From Anas platyrhynchos (Eukaryota; Chordata; Aves; Anseriformes; Anatidae): a stretch of DNA of 64,000 bases. The translations under genes and the position numbers were made by a program. The DNA is taken from NCBI RefSeq assembly GCF_047663525.1, contig NC_092600.1:1546001-1610000 (forward strand), given 5' to 3'. Shown one piece after another: positions 35,179-47,100 of this stretch. Each line of letters starts with the position of its first letter. Within the stretch, counting starts at the first letter, position 1. The notes beneath the pieces are model-generated. The model saw nothing but the letters and a program-made list of their open reading frames with translations, was not told the origin of the DNA and did no database searches.

Positions 35179-38100
35179 TCGGTGAAACTCCTGCACTTGT
35201 TCCTACTGCTTATGTACGTGACACAGTAAAAATGCATTGCAGTGGAAGAAAACAGTCATTTTCTTAGTAGTTGCCTTCCACAGGTACCTCCTGGCTCTGC
35301 GCAGCCCAGGTGGGCTGTCCAGTAGCAGGTCAGAAAAAAAAAATGCCAGTAGGTGTTGAAACCATCTTAAAAGAACATTTCTGGGAAGGTTAAACTCTGA
35401 ACTTACTCCTGCACGCTGTGTTTGCAAAGTCCTTGCTATGCTTTTGAAGTGTTTATTTTTCAAGCAACGCCTTTGGGGGCTGTTTTTAAGTAGCTTTCAA
35501 TTGTCAGCGTGCACAAGGAGTGCTGAGCGTGGGGAAAGCGCTCGGCTGCAGCAAGAGGTAGGTGGGAAGAGCGGAGGAAATAATTCGGTTTCAATGAGGC
35601 TTTATGTAATTCCCTTGGCAAAAATCTTTTAAACTAACGTTGTGTTTTGAGTCAAACCAGTGATGTTGCTGTACTTAAAATTTGAGTGATTTTTTTTTTA
35701 AGGTGTTCAGTGAGAGGAATATTCGGTGTGAGCTGCACACCTCGGTCGTGAATGAGGCAACTACGAATCTAACTCAGGTTTCTTCCATGGGCAAAACAGA
35801 TTTCCCCTGTTCCCTGATGCTAGGCATTACCAAGAAATGTTTTACTAGTGGTGCCTCTGAGATCTCCAGCTGCTCTCCCTCTGCCTTCAGAACAAACTGA
35901 GGTGGTGTTAGGTGCTTCATGGGGCCCAACAAATAAGGGTTGGCTCTGTGGCTGTGGGACTGATGTACCCTGAACAGGGCTGCAGAGGTGGCTTCAGAGG
36001 TACATCTACCACGCTCACCAAGTGCAGTAAATGTATTTGCAGTAAAGGGTGCAAGGGGATGGTTTAGAACAGAGTGGTTTTGTCCTGCTGGTCTGAGCAA
36101 AACGGATTGTGCTGAATGTTGGATGTGCTGATTTCCTGGACACAAGGAACTCCAGTGAGCAGTGCCCCAGCTGTGCAGCTGGATGGCCATTTGGCTTCAG
36201 TTTAGCTCAGCAGAATAAAAGGTTTGAAGTCCCTCAGGTGGCTGAAGAATGGGGCAATGTGTCAGTGCCAGCTGACACCACTACAAAATCCAGACTCTCC
36301 TAAACCCATAAAAACGTGTGGTTCCTCTCCTAGCTGAGGGTAACCAACTAGTTGGAAATAAATTGAAGCTGGTACGTGCCTTGAGGTGCAGGTGTGGGTC
36401 TGCACCCTTTAGTTCCTCTTGGCTTTTTCCTGCTTGGTGTCATGGAGAAGATTTTTGCTGCTCCTACCACTCTGGTATTCACAAGTATGTTTCAAAGAGC
36501 AAAAATTAAAAATAACTTCTACTCCGTTTTGCAAAGAGTCACGGATCTGTGCTCCTTGTTACTTTTTCTGAACTGTGAATTTCAGGCAAAGTGAAAATGA
36601 TACAGCAACGAAATCGAAACCTCTTTGCTGGCAAGCAGAAACGCTTCCAAGGCACCAGCAGGTCCGGATGTCAGGTGGGTCTCGATTTTGATGCTGATCC
36701 TTTGTTATTGATTTGTTTCCAGTGGCCAAGCCCAAGGCAGTGGTGCCAGCTCCTGCTGGAGGGAAGTCGTGTGCAGTCCTGCTGGAACACCGACATGCTG
36801 AGATGTGGGCTTGTAAAATCACAGTCTGATGGGCAAATACAAACGATGATTTAACCTGATCACATCTTAAGAGCTTTGCAGAGCGTCCTTCCTAACGCAT
36901 AGGAGCAGCCCTGGGTACTTGTGCTAATGGCCAAAGGCTGCGGTGGCTCAAATTCATGTCTGTTACCTGCGAGGGAGAACTTTTATTGCCTAGAGCCAGA
37001 GGGATGAGCAAATACAGCAGGTGTGGGACAGAGCAAGTGGCCAGTGGAAGGAGAACATGCTTTCTGCTCGTTTGGCAGCGCCTTGGCAGCCACTGCAGGA
37101 ATTTTAGAGGTAGTGGCTCACTTAGGATTTGGTTTAACACCCACTGCAACGTGTGGGAGTCGCTGCTGGATAAGGAGCTGCTGTTTCAGCCTCTCAGGCA
37201 CTAAATTGAAAGGTTTTTATTATTTTTGTTTCTTTAAACCCTGGCCTCGTTCTCTTCACGGGGGCGTTATGCTGTTGGACTTGTGCGTGCAGAGCTAATT
37301 AAGGAAGGGAGGGGTGCAGGGGTTAATGCAAATGTGCTGCGGAAGATGTATCTGGTGCCTGTGAGAGCTGGGCTGAGTAAATGGGAGGATGTTCTCTCTG
37401 CTTTGGGGATTCATGGCAACCATCTGAATAAAATTTTAAAAATAAGCTCAGAGCAGCATTGCAAAACTCATCTTCTGCACCCTACGGGAGCCCACAGCTC
37501 CATGGAAGGATAGGCAGGCAGTGGGAATCGTGTAGCCTCTGGGTTTAACAAAACGCACCCAAGAAGCAGCTCATGCATTTCCCTGTGAAACAGCAAGAGG
37601 CATTAAGGGTTGTGTGAGAGATTCTGAAATGTCACATGAGCCTCGCAGCTGAGTCATCTCATAGATAAATCCACGGAGAGAAAGCACGGGCTGAGCCGTA
37701 GGCTTGGTTTGGAGAAAAAAGGCACTGCTGAAATCGTGTGCAAGCAGCCAGGGGTCTTTGTGACAGCCTTCAGCACCCGGGACGAGCACAGGAGCATCCC
37801 ACAGCCCCTCAGCACGTAACCCCGTGTGAAGCACACCCTTGTGATGTCCCTGCCTGGTGGCAGCTCCCGTTTTGGGGGTCCTGCTGGTTGCCCCCTCCTG
37901 CCCGTGGGGTCAAAAGCCCTCCCTGGCTGTTTTTTCTTGGTGGCAGCAGACAAACATTTAGGCACTGCAGTCAGGGACAGAAGCTGAGCCCTGTACAAGG
38001 GCTGGATGTGCTTGACGATTTGCTTTGTCTTATAAATTAGTGAAATATTCCTTGGCCCTGGGATGGAAAGTGAATGTTCCTCATCACGATGCAGAGCTCT

Positions 38101-40334
38101 GGATCTGCCTCGTCCTGCTCTGCCCCTGCTGGCCCACAAAGTGCTGTGTGTGCCCGTGCTACGTGCAGGCCAAGTCACTGCTGTTCATCTCTTCATGAAT
38201 TTATAGGGTCCCACATTAGCACAAATTAGTGGAATGAGCAAAACCAGCCATGTTGCCACTTTACTTCAATTGATATGCAAATCAGGAAGCAAATGCACCC
38301 AAGGAATGTAGGTCATGGGGGAAATGTGCAGAGCACAAGAAGGGGGGAGCAAGGAGGAGCTCAGGGGGGCTCTCATGGCCCTCACCTCCCCTCGGTTCAT
38401 TTTGCAACTCCTGCTGGGTCTGGTGGTGGTTATGGAGGGACTCTGCTGAGGGACGTTGGTTTGGTGATAAAGCCAAGACCTTGTAAAGGCTCCTTTGCAG
38501 GACAGGGTCAGCATTGCCCAAGGATTTCATGCAACAGCTCTTTGTATTCAATACTCGTGAGAAGAGAACTGAGACAGGAAAAGTCGACCTGAACCTGCCC
38601 ACGGCTGCCTTGCCTCATCCTGCTCAAACAGTCCTGGAGGACAAAGTCTGGCCTCTCACACAGCCACAGCTTGGAGCTTGTTTGTGAACCTCTTGGGCGC
38701 AGATTGCTGGGCTGATGCTCCTCGGGACCTGTTGTGCTGGTGAATGGGCAGAGTTGTAACAAAAATGACCTGAGTCAGGGGCAAACAAACATTAGCTTTG
38801 GTGATCCCTGCTGCTAAAGTAAAACCTCCTCCAGTTTCGTTTGTGTAGCCACTTCAGGGAGTGTGGAGCGTTCACCGGTTACCGCTGCCTCTGCTGGTGT
38901 TGCCTACAAGTCTACAAAATTACCTTGATTTGGATTTAAATACCAACAACTGTGTGCTTTACAGAAGTGAGCAGGGAGATTATCTCCGTGTTGTAGCTGG
39001 AAAAGGGGGACAGGGCAGGTAGGCAGACAGGTCACCAAGGGAAAACAACCCCTGGCTCCTGAATCCTGGCCCTGTGTTGCATCTGCACCCACCACTTCCA
39101 GCTTTAACTCGCTGCCAGCCCTCTCCCACCCTGTACGCCATTTCCACACAGCACAGGCAGAGCCCAGGGGCGAGGGTTTTGTGGTTTTGTGTTTTTATCC
39201 TTCCCTGCAATCAGCTTTGATGGTGCAGGAGGCAGCCCCCGGCTCTGGGCAGGGCCACAAGCTCAGGTTTGCCTGGCTGTCCCCTCGCGGCGCTGCTGGC
39301 GTGCTCAGGAAAGCCTCCTGCTTAAACTTCACAGCTGCCAGGCCTTCGTGTCAACGTCCCGTCGTGTTCAGCCGGGTTTGGGCTTCAAGGAGTGAAACGT
39401 GAGAAGAAGCTGCTAAGCTGAAGGATTCATGAAGCAGCATCTCTGCCAAGATACTCCTGATTTGCTAAAAATCCCGTACCGTGTCCCCCCACGGTGTCAG
39501 CAGCAGCACGTGCCACTGAAACCAGGAAAGCTGAAGGACGGGTTTTACTTCAAACCGAAGGCAATCTGTGTTTTTGTAAAAAGGGCTGCTTTTACCTCAA
39601 CCTGAAGGCGATCTGTGCTTTAGTGAAATGGCAGCGTGTGTTCTCAGCACCTCTGAGCGTGTTTGCACCTGGAGGCACGCAGACAGCACTGGGCGCACTG
39701 ATCGCAGCCTGCCCCGGCGCTATCTTTTCCTGAATGCCCTCAGCAGGGAGGAGCGAGCTGAGTCACGGCACAGCCTCGCGGGCACAGCCGGGCCCACCCC
39801 ACCCGCGTGGCACTGCCAGCCTCGGCACCCCCCGGCATCACAGCCCTTGGCCAAGCACCTCCTGGGCACGTGGCGAGGACCAGGGCTCCTCCAGCGCTGC
39901 TGGGGGCTCTGGTGGCACGCTGCTTAGTCGTGGAGAGGCCTCCGAGGAGGGAGGAATGCAGAACTTCCTTGATGGGACGTGTTGCAACAGAGCCTTATCG
40001 CAGACGTGACTTCTTCTTTCTGCCCCGCCGCAGCAGCTCAGGAGCTTTGAAAGCTTCTCCCTGCTTTGCAAAGGTGAAGTCGTAACCACAGCTTGCAGTG
40101 GTTTTCGGGTGTTCTTTTTCTGAACCAAAACACTCCATCCTCACACCTTGCCTCTGCCTCAGGTTGTTTTAACTCAAAATTAGCACTAAAAATTCAGCCA
40201 CATGCTGTGAACAAACCCCCAAATAAGACTGAGTCAATCCAGAGACAGCTTCCAACTCGCACCGAGGCAGCCTCAGTTCTGTGGGCGCCTCAGAGGTAAG
40301 GCAAACACACACGCACACTTCCGTGGTTTCAAAA
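35179..40334. other. Intergenic DNA between convergent SHROOM1 and SOWAHA
   Basis: About 5.2 kb with no recognised gene. Frames up to 174 codons are in unsupported positions. A diverged tandem duplication lies at 39543-39630. Confidence 0.6.
39543..39630. repeat. Diverged 47-bp tandem duplication
   Basis: TTTTACTTCAAACCGAAGGC and TTTTACCTCAACCTGAAGGC begin 47 bp apart and the similarity continues through ATCTGTG. The copies have several substitutions, so the event is not recent. Confidence 0.7.
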
Positions 40335-42195
40335 GCTACAGCAGAAAGGTGTTTAATGTCACTAAATTGAGAAAGGATTTTTAAAACAGAGCGACAGACG
40401 TTTTTCCTGGAGCTCTGCAGCTCACCCTGCAGTTTCAGACGACCGCACCGGTCACTGCTCACACCACCAGCCACGGAGCAAACAGAACTTTTTTTTTTTA
40501 ACACTACTCCAGACATAGAAGTCATGAGGTGCTTGGTCATTAACATTGCGTAACACCTTAATTAGTTCAGTACGGAAGCAGACGGGTGCAGAATAATCCT
40601 ATTCTCTTCCCAGAGCAGCTGGCTCGGACCCTTCTGCGCTCAGTGACCAATGCTGGGACCTCGGGGCTGATGCTGCAGGGAACAAAGGCAGCGCCTCCAC
40701 ACCCTGCACGGTCCTAGAGTGTTTGGGGGAAGCCAATTACAGACGACAAGAGGAAGCATGAGGCGTAATTCAAGGCTGGAAACAAAAACCAAAATCCACA
40801 TTCCTGGAGTCAGTGACTCAGAGAGGCAAAGCACGCAAACAAGTATTTGGGACAGGAACCCAAACACCTGACTGGGACAGCAGCACGGCAAGCACAGAAC
40901 TTAGTCACCTCTGTCACCTCTGAGCTCTGCAGCTTTGTTGTTAGTTTTAGATGAAAAATGAGGCGGTTTAGCAGACTGTGCAAAGCAACCAAACAGTTTC
41001 TCTTAGCTCTGCCTCTTCGTCTCAGGTTAACTTTAGCCACATAATTTAAAAAATGATAACAATCTCATGGCAAATGTGTTGCTCGCAGTTAGCATGCTGT
41101 TTGGAGCTACACGTCGTTCTCTCTATATAAAACAATTATAATACAAAAGAAAAGTGAGTTTTAGATCCGTGATTCATGCTGTTGAGATACACGTTAAGAG
41201 GTCATGCAGACATCTTATCATGAAACACCCACTGAACAAAGCCCAATCTCTTTATAAATATTTTCATAAGTAGTCCAAAATCAAAGTTCAGATTTTAAAT
41301 AAAAAGAATCAGACGTACAAGCCTAACTCTGTTTCCAGTTGGCTACTCACACTGCACAGGATCTGCATCCTGGTTTTCCACTTCATTTTTTTGCTATCAA
41401 ATAACAAAAAGGTTTTCACTCAGATTAAGCGACAGTACTACAGTCAGTTTAAGCATTCACAGTTTTGAGACATGGTTAGTTAGTACCACCTGGTCAAAAA
41501 GTCCCTCAGGAAGAGGAAAAATAAAAATAAAAAAGCTAACCTAGGCTTCACACTGAGGTAGACAGGTCAGAGTGACTGAGCAATGAGGGTGTTTTCTTTT
41601 TTAACCTCTTAATCTAATAAAATGCTTTAGGCAACAATTAAGACACGTTAGTATTTCTGGTAGTGAGAAATTTCGTTCTGAAAAAAGCACAATTTGAAAA
41701 TACACAATTTTAAAATAGAAATATTCCTCCTCTGTTACCAAAACATTCAGAAACGTCATAGAAAACTATGCATCTTTCCTCGAACGCGAGCCTGCTAGGT
41801 AACAAGCCGTGTTCAAGCAGCCGGCTCCCAGGCTGCTGTTCACAGTGTAAAATCTGCACTTCTTTACCTTAGTTTGGCTCTTCGGCTGAGGAGCACAGAC
41901 CAAGGAAGCTGCACCTTAAGCATTTTAACCTGTCTACACAGAGTCCGTGGCCTTCACCAATGCATCAGCAGGGCACAAGGACTGTCTGTAACATTCCCTG
42001 CGCAGTCTCCTTCCCTCAGGCTTCTGAGAACTGGGTTTCAGCTGGCGGCCTTTGAGCCAGACCCTGTTACTGGCTCACTGGAACTTACTTCTAAGAAGAA
42101 AGACACGGAGAGAAGAAATCTAATTTACTTCTTCAAGAGAAGACCAAGGCCCCCAGTCACAGTATTGAACAATTCCAATCCCCAGAAGGCAGTGG
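40335..42195 (-). terminator. Likely SOWAHA 3' UTR with ATTAAA polyadenylation signal
   Basis: Downstream of the SOWAHA stop the sequence becomes distinctly AT-rich for about 1.8 kb, as expected of a long 3' UTR. On the minus strand ATTAAA (plus 40352-40357) is followed at about 30-50 bases by a GT-rich element (plus 40303-40322, CA-rich on the plus strand), a good downstream element. No upstream AATAAA was seen on this strand. The extent is inferred. Confidence 0.5.
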
Positions 42196-43794
42196 CTAGT
42201 GGCCAAAGAACAGCTCGGAGACCGGCCGGCGTTTCACAACGACCTCCTCTTGCTCCTCCTCCTCCGCCACCTCCGAGAGGGAACAATACGAAGGGAAGCT
42301 CCCTCTGGTCTTTGGCTTCCTCCTCGGGCCTGTCGTGGCAGCCAGGAGCTTGTTCAGGGACGAAGGCTTCCTCAAGCCTTTGGTGAGGTCATAGAAAGCC
42401 ATGTCATCGGATATGACCCCCAGGAACGTACTGGTGGAGCTCAGGATGGAAGCAGCGATCTTGGTGCTCTTCTTTATGGGCAGGGAGGATCCCCCAGTGA
42501 TTTCGAGGCTGGGGTCCCCCAGCAAGCGCCTGATGGCAATGGAGGCCCCTTCCCTCAAGCACTGGTGCGGCTTCTTCCCGCTGTAGTCCCTCAGGTCGGT
42601 CTTGGCGTGGTAGCTGCGGACCAGCATGCTGATGACGGTCTCCTGGCCGTGCATGGCGGCAAGGTGGAGCGCCGTGTAGCCGCCGTGCGACCTGGCGTCC
42701 ACGTCGACGTGCGTGCCCTCCTTCTGCGCCACCTCGATGATGTTCCTCACCATGTCGCAGTTGCCGTTCTTGGCGGCCCAGTGCAGGGCGGTGAAGCCCG
42801 AGATGAAGTCCCGCCGGGCCGCCAGGCTGGCGTCGCCCAGCAGCAGCCCGTGGAGCTGCTGGGACCACTGCCCCTCGGCCGCCATCACCAGCCAGCGGTG
42901 CTCGGCCTCCTCCAGCGGCACCGCTGCCGGCTCCTCGCTGGCCCGCAGCGTCTTGGGGACCCGCCGCAGGTTGGGCGAGCGGCACCCGGCCTCGTCCTCC
43001 TCCGGCAAGGGCGACAAGGCGGCTCCGGGCTCCTTGGGCTGCTCTGGGGCAGCGGCTGGTGACGGCACGCAGCGCACGGGCAGCATGCAGGGCTTGGGCA
43101 CCGGCTCCCGACGGCTCCCGGACCCGCCGGCGGGCAGGGGCACCCCGCCACCGCCGCTCCTCTGGAAGAGGCCACGGAGCTCGGACACGGCACGGGGCGA
43201 CGGCTGCTCCTCGGGGGGCGAATTCAGCGCCTCAAGGGGTGACGGCTGCTCCTCGGGGGGCGATGGCAGCACCTCGGGGGGCGACTTCAGTGCCTCGAGG
43301 GGTGACGGCTGCTCCTCGGGGGGTGACGGCAGAACATCGGGGAATGACTTCAGCGCCTCAGGGGGCAACCGCAGTGCCTCTGGGGGCGATGGCTGCTCCT
43401 CGAGGGGCGACTGCAGAGCCTCGGGGGGCGACGGCTGCTCCTCGAGGGGTGATGGCAGCTCCTCGGAGGGCGACCTCAGCTCCTCGGGGGGCGACGGCGA
43501 GAGCCGCCCCTGAGGCGGGGGCCCGCCGCCGTCCATCGGGACGCCCGCGGGCGGCGGTGGGGGCCGCAGGTGCCTCTTGAGGACGACGAACTTGGCGCCG
43601 TCGCGCTCCTTCACCGTGGCCACGGCGTTAACCGAGCGCTTGAAGAGCTCCCGGCGCTCCGCCCGCTCCGCCGCGTCCCCGGCGGCCTCCAGCAGCGGGC
43701 GGAAGGCTCCCAGCAGCTCGGCGTTGCGCACCCACCCGCCGCGCTCCCTCAGGAAGCCCAGCACGGCGGCGGGGCTGAGGGCGAGCTCCGCCAT
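42196..43794 (-). CDS. SOWAHA: Sosondowah ankyrin repeat domain family member A, complete single-exon gene
   Basis: This is a 532-residue ankyrin-repeat protein; the biochemical role of the SOWAH family is poorly known. The ATG at 43794 is in good GC-rich context and the stop is TAG at 42196. Residues about 4-77 form the N-terminal conserved SOWAH region (VLGFLRERGGWVRNAELL and RRELFKRSVNAVATVKE), probably a winged-helix fold. A Pro/Ser/Glu-rich linker follows (residues 78-290) with a heptad array at 101-198. Ankyrin repeats run from about 299 to 400 (FTALHWAAKNGNCDMV, YTALHLAAMHG). The C-terminal tail has an acidic cluster at about 508-517 and ends in SELFFGH. Length is close to the human protein (about 550). 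It is convergent with SHROOM1 and divergent from SEPTIN8, as on human 5q31. Confidence 0.94.
   Translation of the reverse strand: MAELALSPAAVLGFLRERGGWVRNAELLGAFRPLLEAAGDAAERAERRELFKRSVNAVATVKERDGAKFVVLKRHLRPPPPPAGVPMDGGGPPPQGRLSPSPPEELRSPSEELPSPLEEQPSPPEALQSPLEEQPSPPEALRLPPEALKSFPDVLPSPPEEQPSPLEALKSPPEVLPSPPEEQPSPLEALNSPPEEQPSPRAVSELRGLFQRSGGGGVPLPAGGSGSRREPVPKPCMLPVRCVPSPAAAPEQPKEPGAALSPLPEEDEAGCRSPNLRRVPKTLRASEEPAAVPLEEAEHRWLVMAAEGQWSQQLHGLLLGDASLAARRDFISGFTALHWAAKNGNCDMVRNIIEVAQKEGTHVDVDARSHGGYTALHLAAMHGQETVISMLVRSYHAKTDLRDYSGKKPHQCLREGASIAIRRLLGDPSLEITGGSSLPIKKSTKIAASILSSTSTFLGVISDDMAFYDLTKGLRKPSSLNKLLAATTGPRRKPKTRGSFPSYCSLSEVAEEEEQEEVVVKRRPVSELFFGH
43201..43494 (-). repeat. Coding minisatellite: 14 heptapeptide (21-bp) units in SOWAHA
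   Basis: Residues 101-198 parse without gaps into 14 consecutive 7-residue units of the form S-P-P-E-x-x-P/K (for example SPPEEQP, SPLEALK, SPPEVLP). Unit types alternate and some pairs are identical over several units, which indicates unit-block duplication. The reading frame is preserved because the period is 21 bp. Confidence 0.92.
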
Positions 43795-43948
43795 CCCGCA
43801 GTCGCCACAGGTGGACGAGCCTCCTCCGCCACCGGCCCCCCAGGCGGAGCGAGGCCGCCCTGTGCTGGGAGGAGGCTGCCCGGTGTCCCTCGGCTTCAGG
43901 CACCTGCGGCCGCTCCCGCTGAGGTGACCGAGCCGCCCCGCCCGCCTT

Positions 43949-43988
43949 CCTCCTCCTTCTCCTCCTCCTCCTCCTCCTCCTCCTCCTC
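43949..43988. repeat. (CTC)n / (GAG)n trinucleotide tract in SOWAHA promoter or 5' UTR
   Basis: Pyrimidine-rich CTC units, pure from 43960, lie 155-195 bp upstream of the SOWAHA ATG. On the transcribed sense strand it is a GAG/GGA purine tract, which can form triplex or G-rich structures and vary in length. Confidence 0.85.
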
Positions 43989-44130
43989 AGCCCGGCCCCG
44001 CTGTCTCCTCCCCGCGGGGCGGTGCTGGGCTGCGGGCACCGCCCGGCTCCGAGGCCCCGGCGCCAGGTGAGGGGCCCGGCCCCAAGGCTTCGGGGGGGGG
44101 ATTTTGGGTTTCTGGGACCCCGGCGCTCCG

Positions 44131-47100
44131 GGGTAGGCAGAGGCAGCCCTCGAGCCTTCCCCGGGTCGGTGGGGACCCCCCTCAGCCCGCTCCGCAGGCA
44201 GCGCACACGCTGTGTTGGTTTGTTCCTCTTCCAGCTTTCTAAAATGATCATTTTTGGTTCAGTCTCAGCGAGCTTTGGCTAGCAGGCACCCCGCAGGGGC
44301 AGCTCTGTGGTGCCCCAAAACCCTCCCTTGTGCTGCTGGCTCGCCTGCGAGTCCTTTGGGTCAACGTCTCTGACTGAAAATAAGTCAACACTTTGAAATA
44401 TGTTTATTTTTTATGATGCTATTTACCGTATCTATTCTCTACGTTTATCTTTTTTCATATCCGCATCACACACGTGTCCACGTGCCGAAACCTTCACAGC
44501 ATGCCCGCACCTCTGTGTGCATCCGAGGGGAGACACCCCCTCTTTTCATAGAGAGCTGTCTAACTGTGCTGCCGTATCAATTACTTCTGCTAAAGCACTT
44601 CTTTTAACATAATTATTGTTCTCAATTCTACCGTTAAAAAACCTCAGACAAATGTCTTTTCCCCAGGGGAAGGAGTAGGACTGAAGACCTGCTGGGGAGA
44701 TGACGTTCAACCTGCAAACTTGTTTTCTCCTCGGCTGAGTGTTGCAATTGAGCTCCCGAAATTGATTCCTGAATGACTGAACGGTTTGTCTAGGAAAACA
44801 GCAAGAGCGACTGAGCGCAGAATGAGCGGAGTCGGTGTGGCATGAAGACAGATAAAAGTAACTGCACAAGGATGGAGGAGAAAAACAGAAAGGAGGAAAA
44901 CAGAAAGTAGGTTTTTGTTTTCACCGTCCTGGGGCTTGAATAAAATGGAGCATCAGCCGGTGCTAAAGTCTCCATTTTGAAGGCAATTCAAGGTGCGGCG
45001 ATCTCCACGCAGCGAACCTCTCTCCTTTCCCATTGGGGCTGACCTCCTTTCTGCCTCTTCGCACCCATCACTGGTGCTGGAGGAGCCTCTTCCTGCAGAT
45101 TGCTCAGTCTTTGCTTGGCAGCCTTCCTCCTGCTCGCTCCATCTTTGTGCAGGTCTCTGACAAGCTATTTTATCTCTCGCTAACAAGCTGGCACCGAGCC
45201 AGTTCCTCAAAATCATTTCGCTGCTCTAATGTTCTTTCACATAATAGCGTGTAATCTTCATGCTGATTGTAGCAATTCAGTATTTCCATGTGAATTGCAC
45301 ACCTTTTATTACTGCCTTTAGATGTGGCATATACAGTAACCTCGCCCTCTGCCGAGGGAGCTGCTAGTGCGTAGTGTTTTGGAGTATTAGCAATGCTTCC
45401 TAGCTTACGGCATCCCACAGTTCTGCCTTGCCTACTGTAGAGAGCTAATCGTGAGCAAGCATCCAAAAATTAATTGCTACGCTTTGGTTTCAATGTTGAT
45501 TTCTTTTCCTTACTAGAATCTGTTGCAGGCATAAGAAAACCTCAGCAGTCCACGATTTCTGCATTGCAAACTTTCAGCCGTACCCTAGGATTATAGCTCA
45601 TGTCTGCAAATGAGCAAGAGGACGGAAAATAATTCAGAAGAATAGGCTTTTGTGTAAAGCATTTTCTTATGTTACAAATATTTCAGGAGGAGTTGCTCCT
45701 GTTGCTTGAGTTGGCTCCAGCACGGCAGGCTCTGTCCTAGGGCTGGCTGCTACGCAGGGGACTGCACGGCCCCGGCAGGATTTCTGTGGGTGCTTGTGGG
45801 GAGGTGCTGGGTACTGTGCTTGTGTGGACAGCCCTGAGGAAGGCTCCCTGCACCCCTGTATCCCTTGGGACCCACGAGGGTGCTGCCAGCTCCCCCCATT
45901 TTATCCCCACCCTGAGAGGTTTCCTGTAGAGGGCTCTCCATGCCCCAGGAAGCCTCTTGCTGTGGCTGAGGTCCCACCACCTCTCTGGGGCCCAGAGGAG
46001 GTCTGTTACTGGGGCTGTTCCCCCTGCAGGTCCTGGCATTCCACGTGGCCCCAAAATGAGAAGGCACGGCCCCAGAAGGCTATGAAGAGGAAGAGGGATG
46101 TCTGCGAGTGCGGCTCGTGCCGTGCCGAGTGCGAACTGGTTCCTCTCGTTTAAGCGCCTTGTTGCGAGGAGCTCCTTCTCCAGGTAATTTTCCAGTGACT
46201 CATCCAAGCACCTGCCCCGTGCACGCTCTCCTCGTTCTTTGTGGGCAGGCTGTGCCGTGTGGCTGTGCTCCTTTTCACAGTCTCAGTCAGTGGGCGTGAG
46301 GTCTCTTTCCCAATTTCCCTCTCTCCGTCCTTTTTGCCAGTGCTGTCCCTTATCTGCCACTGTCTTTTGGCTGCCCACCTTTCAGGCTGAGTGCCAAGTC
46401 CGGGGGATCAGATCCCAGTGAGCTTCTCTTGTTTTACTCAGGGCTGGTCATCCTCTGAGCAGACTGTGCAGCAGAAATTAAGCATTTTGAATGAATTGTA
46501 TTAATTTACATAATAAATGAGTTTAGAGCATCATGGGCATTATGCTTATCAGTCATCTGGAATTTCCAGCCTTAAAAAAAACATGAGAAGTTTTACCTTC
46601 TTTTCTGTGTCACCAAAAACTTATAAAGCAAATATTTTGTGTGGGGCTATTTACGGAATGCTGTGGGCTGCTTCTTAGGAGATTTCAAGCCAACTGTTAC
46701 ATGTCTTGATATTTCTAATTTACTGGCTGGGACAAAAACAACGTACAGAAACCCACGATTAAATCAATTTACTGCTACTTTTTTTAAACACAAATATTGC
46801 AGCTTGCTCATTCTGTGTCATAAGCCTTAGAGAGCTGGCCTCTATTTTGCACTGAGAAGTGTTGCCTTTCCCAGGAATAAATTTCACAAACTTTCAAGCT
46901 ATTGGCATGACAATGTAGTAAATTGCGCAGAGAGGCTGGGGTGTTTTGGCACCCTGTCAGGGGAGGAAGGTAAAGGTTACATGGCTGCAATTAGTCACAG
47001 CATGCAAACCTGGGAAATAAAGTGGGAGATCAAGCAAAGCATCCAGTGTTCAGTCCCTGGAGGTGCTCAAGGCCAGGCTGGATGGGGCTTTGAGCAACCT

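Larger units (their letters stand above)
42600..44130 (-). promoter_or_regulatory. SOWAHA CpG island and promoter
   Basis: Dense CG dinucleotides span the 5' half of the SOWAHA coding sequence and about 300 bp upstream. The likely transcription start is between 43795 and 44080. No TATA box is evident. The island contains the trinucleotide tract at 43949-43988. Confidence 0.7.

Noticed and set aside
42199..43580. Long plus-strand frames of up to 287 codons over SOWAHA
   Set aside because: They mirror the GC-rich SOWAHA coding strand and its 21-bp repeat. The minus-strand frame has recognised domains and a proper start and stop.
45170..46207. Minus-strand frames with protein-like beginnings (98 and 156 codons)
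   Set aside because: No family resemblance, no convincing acceptor or donor in phase, and length within chance expectation.
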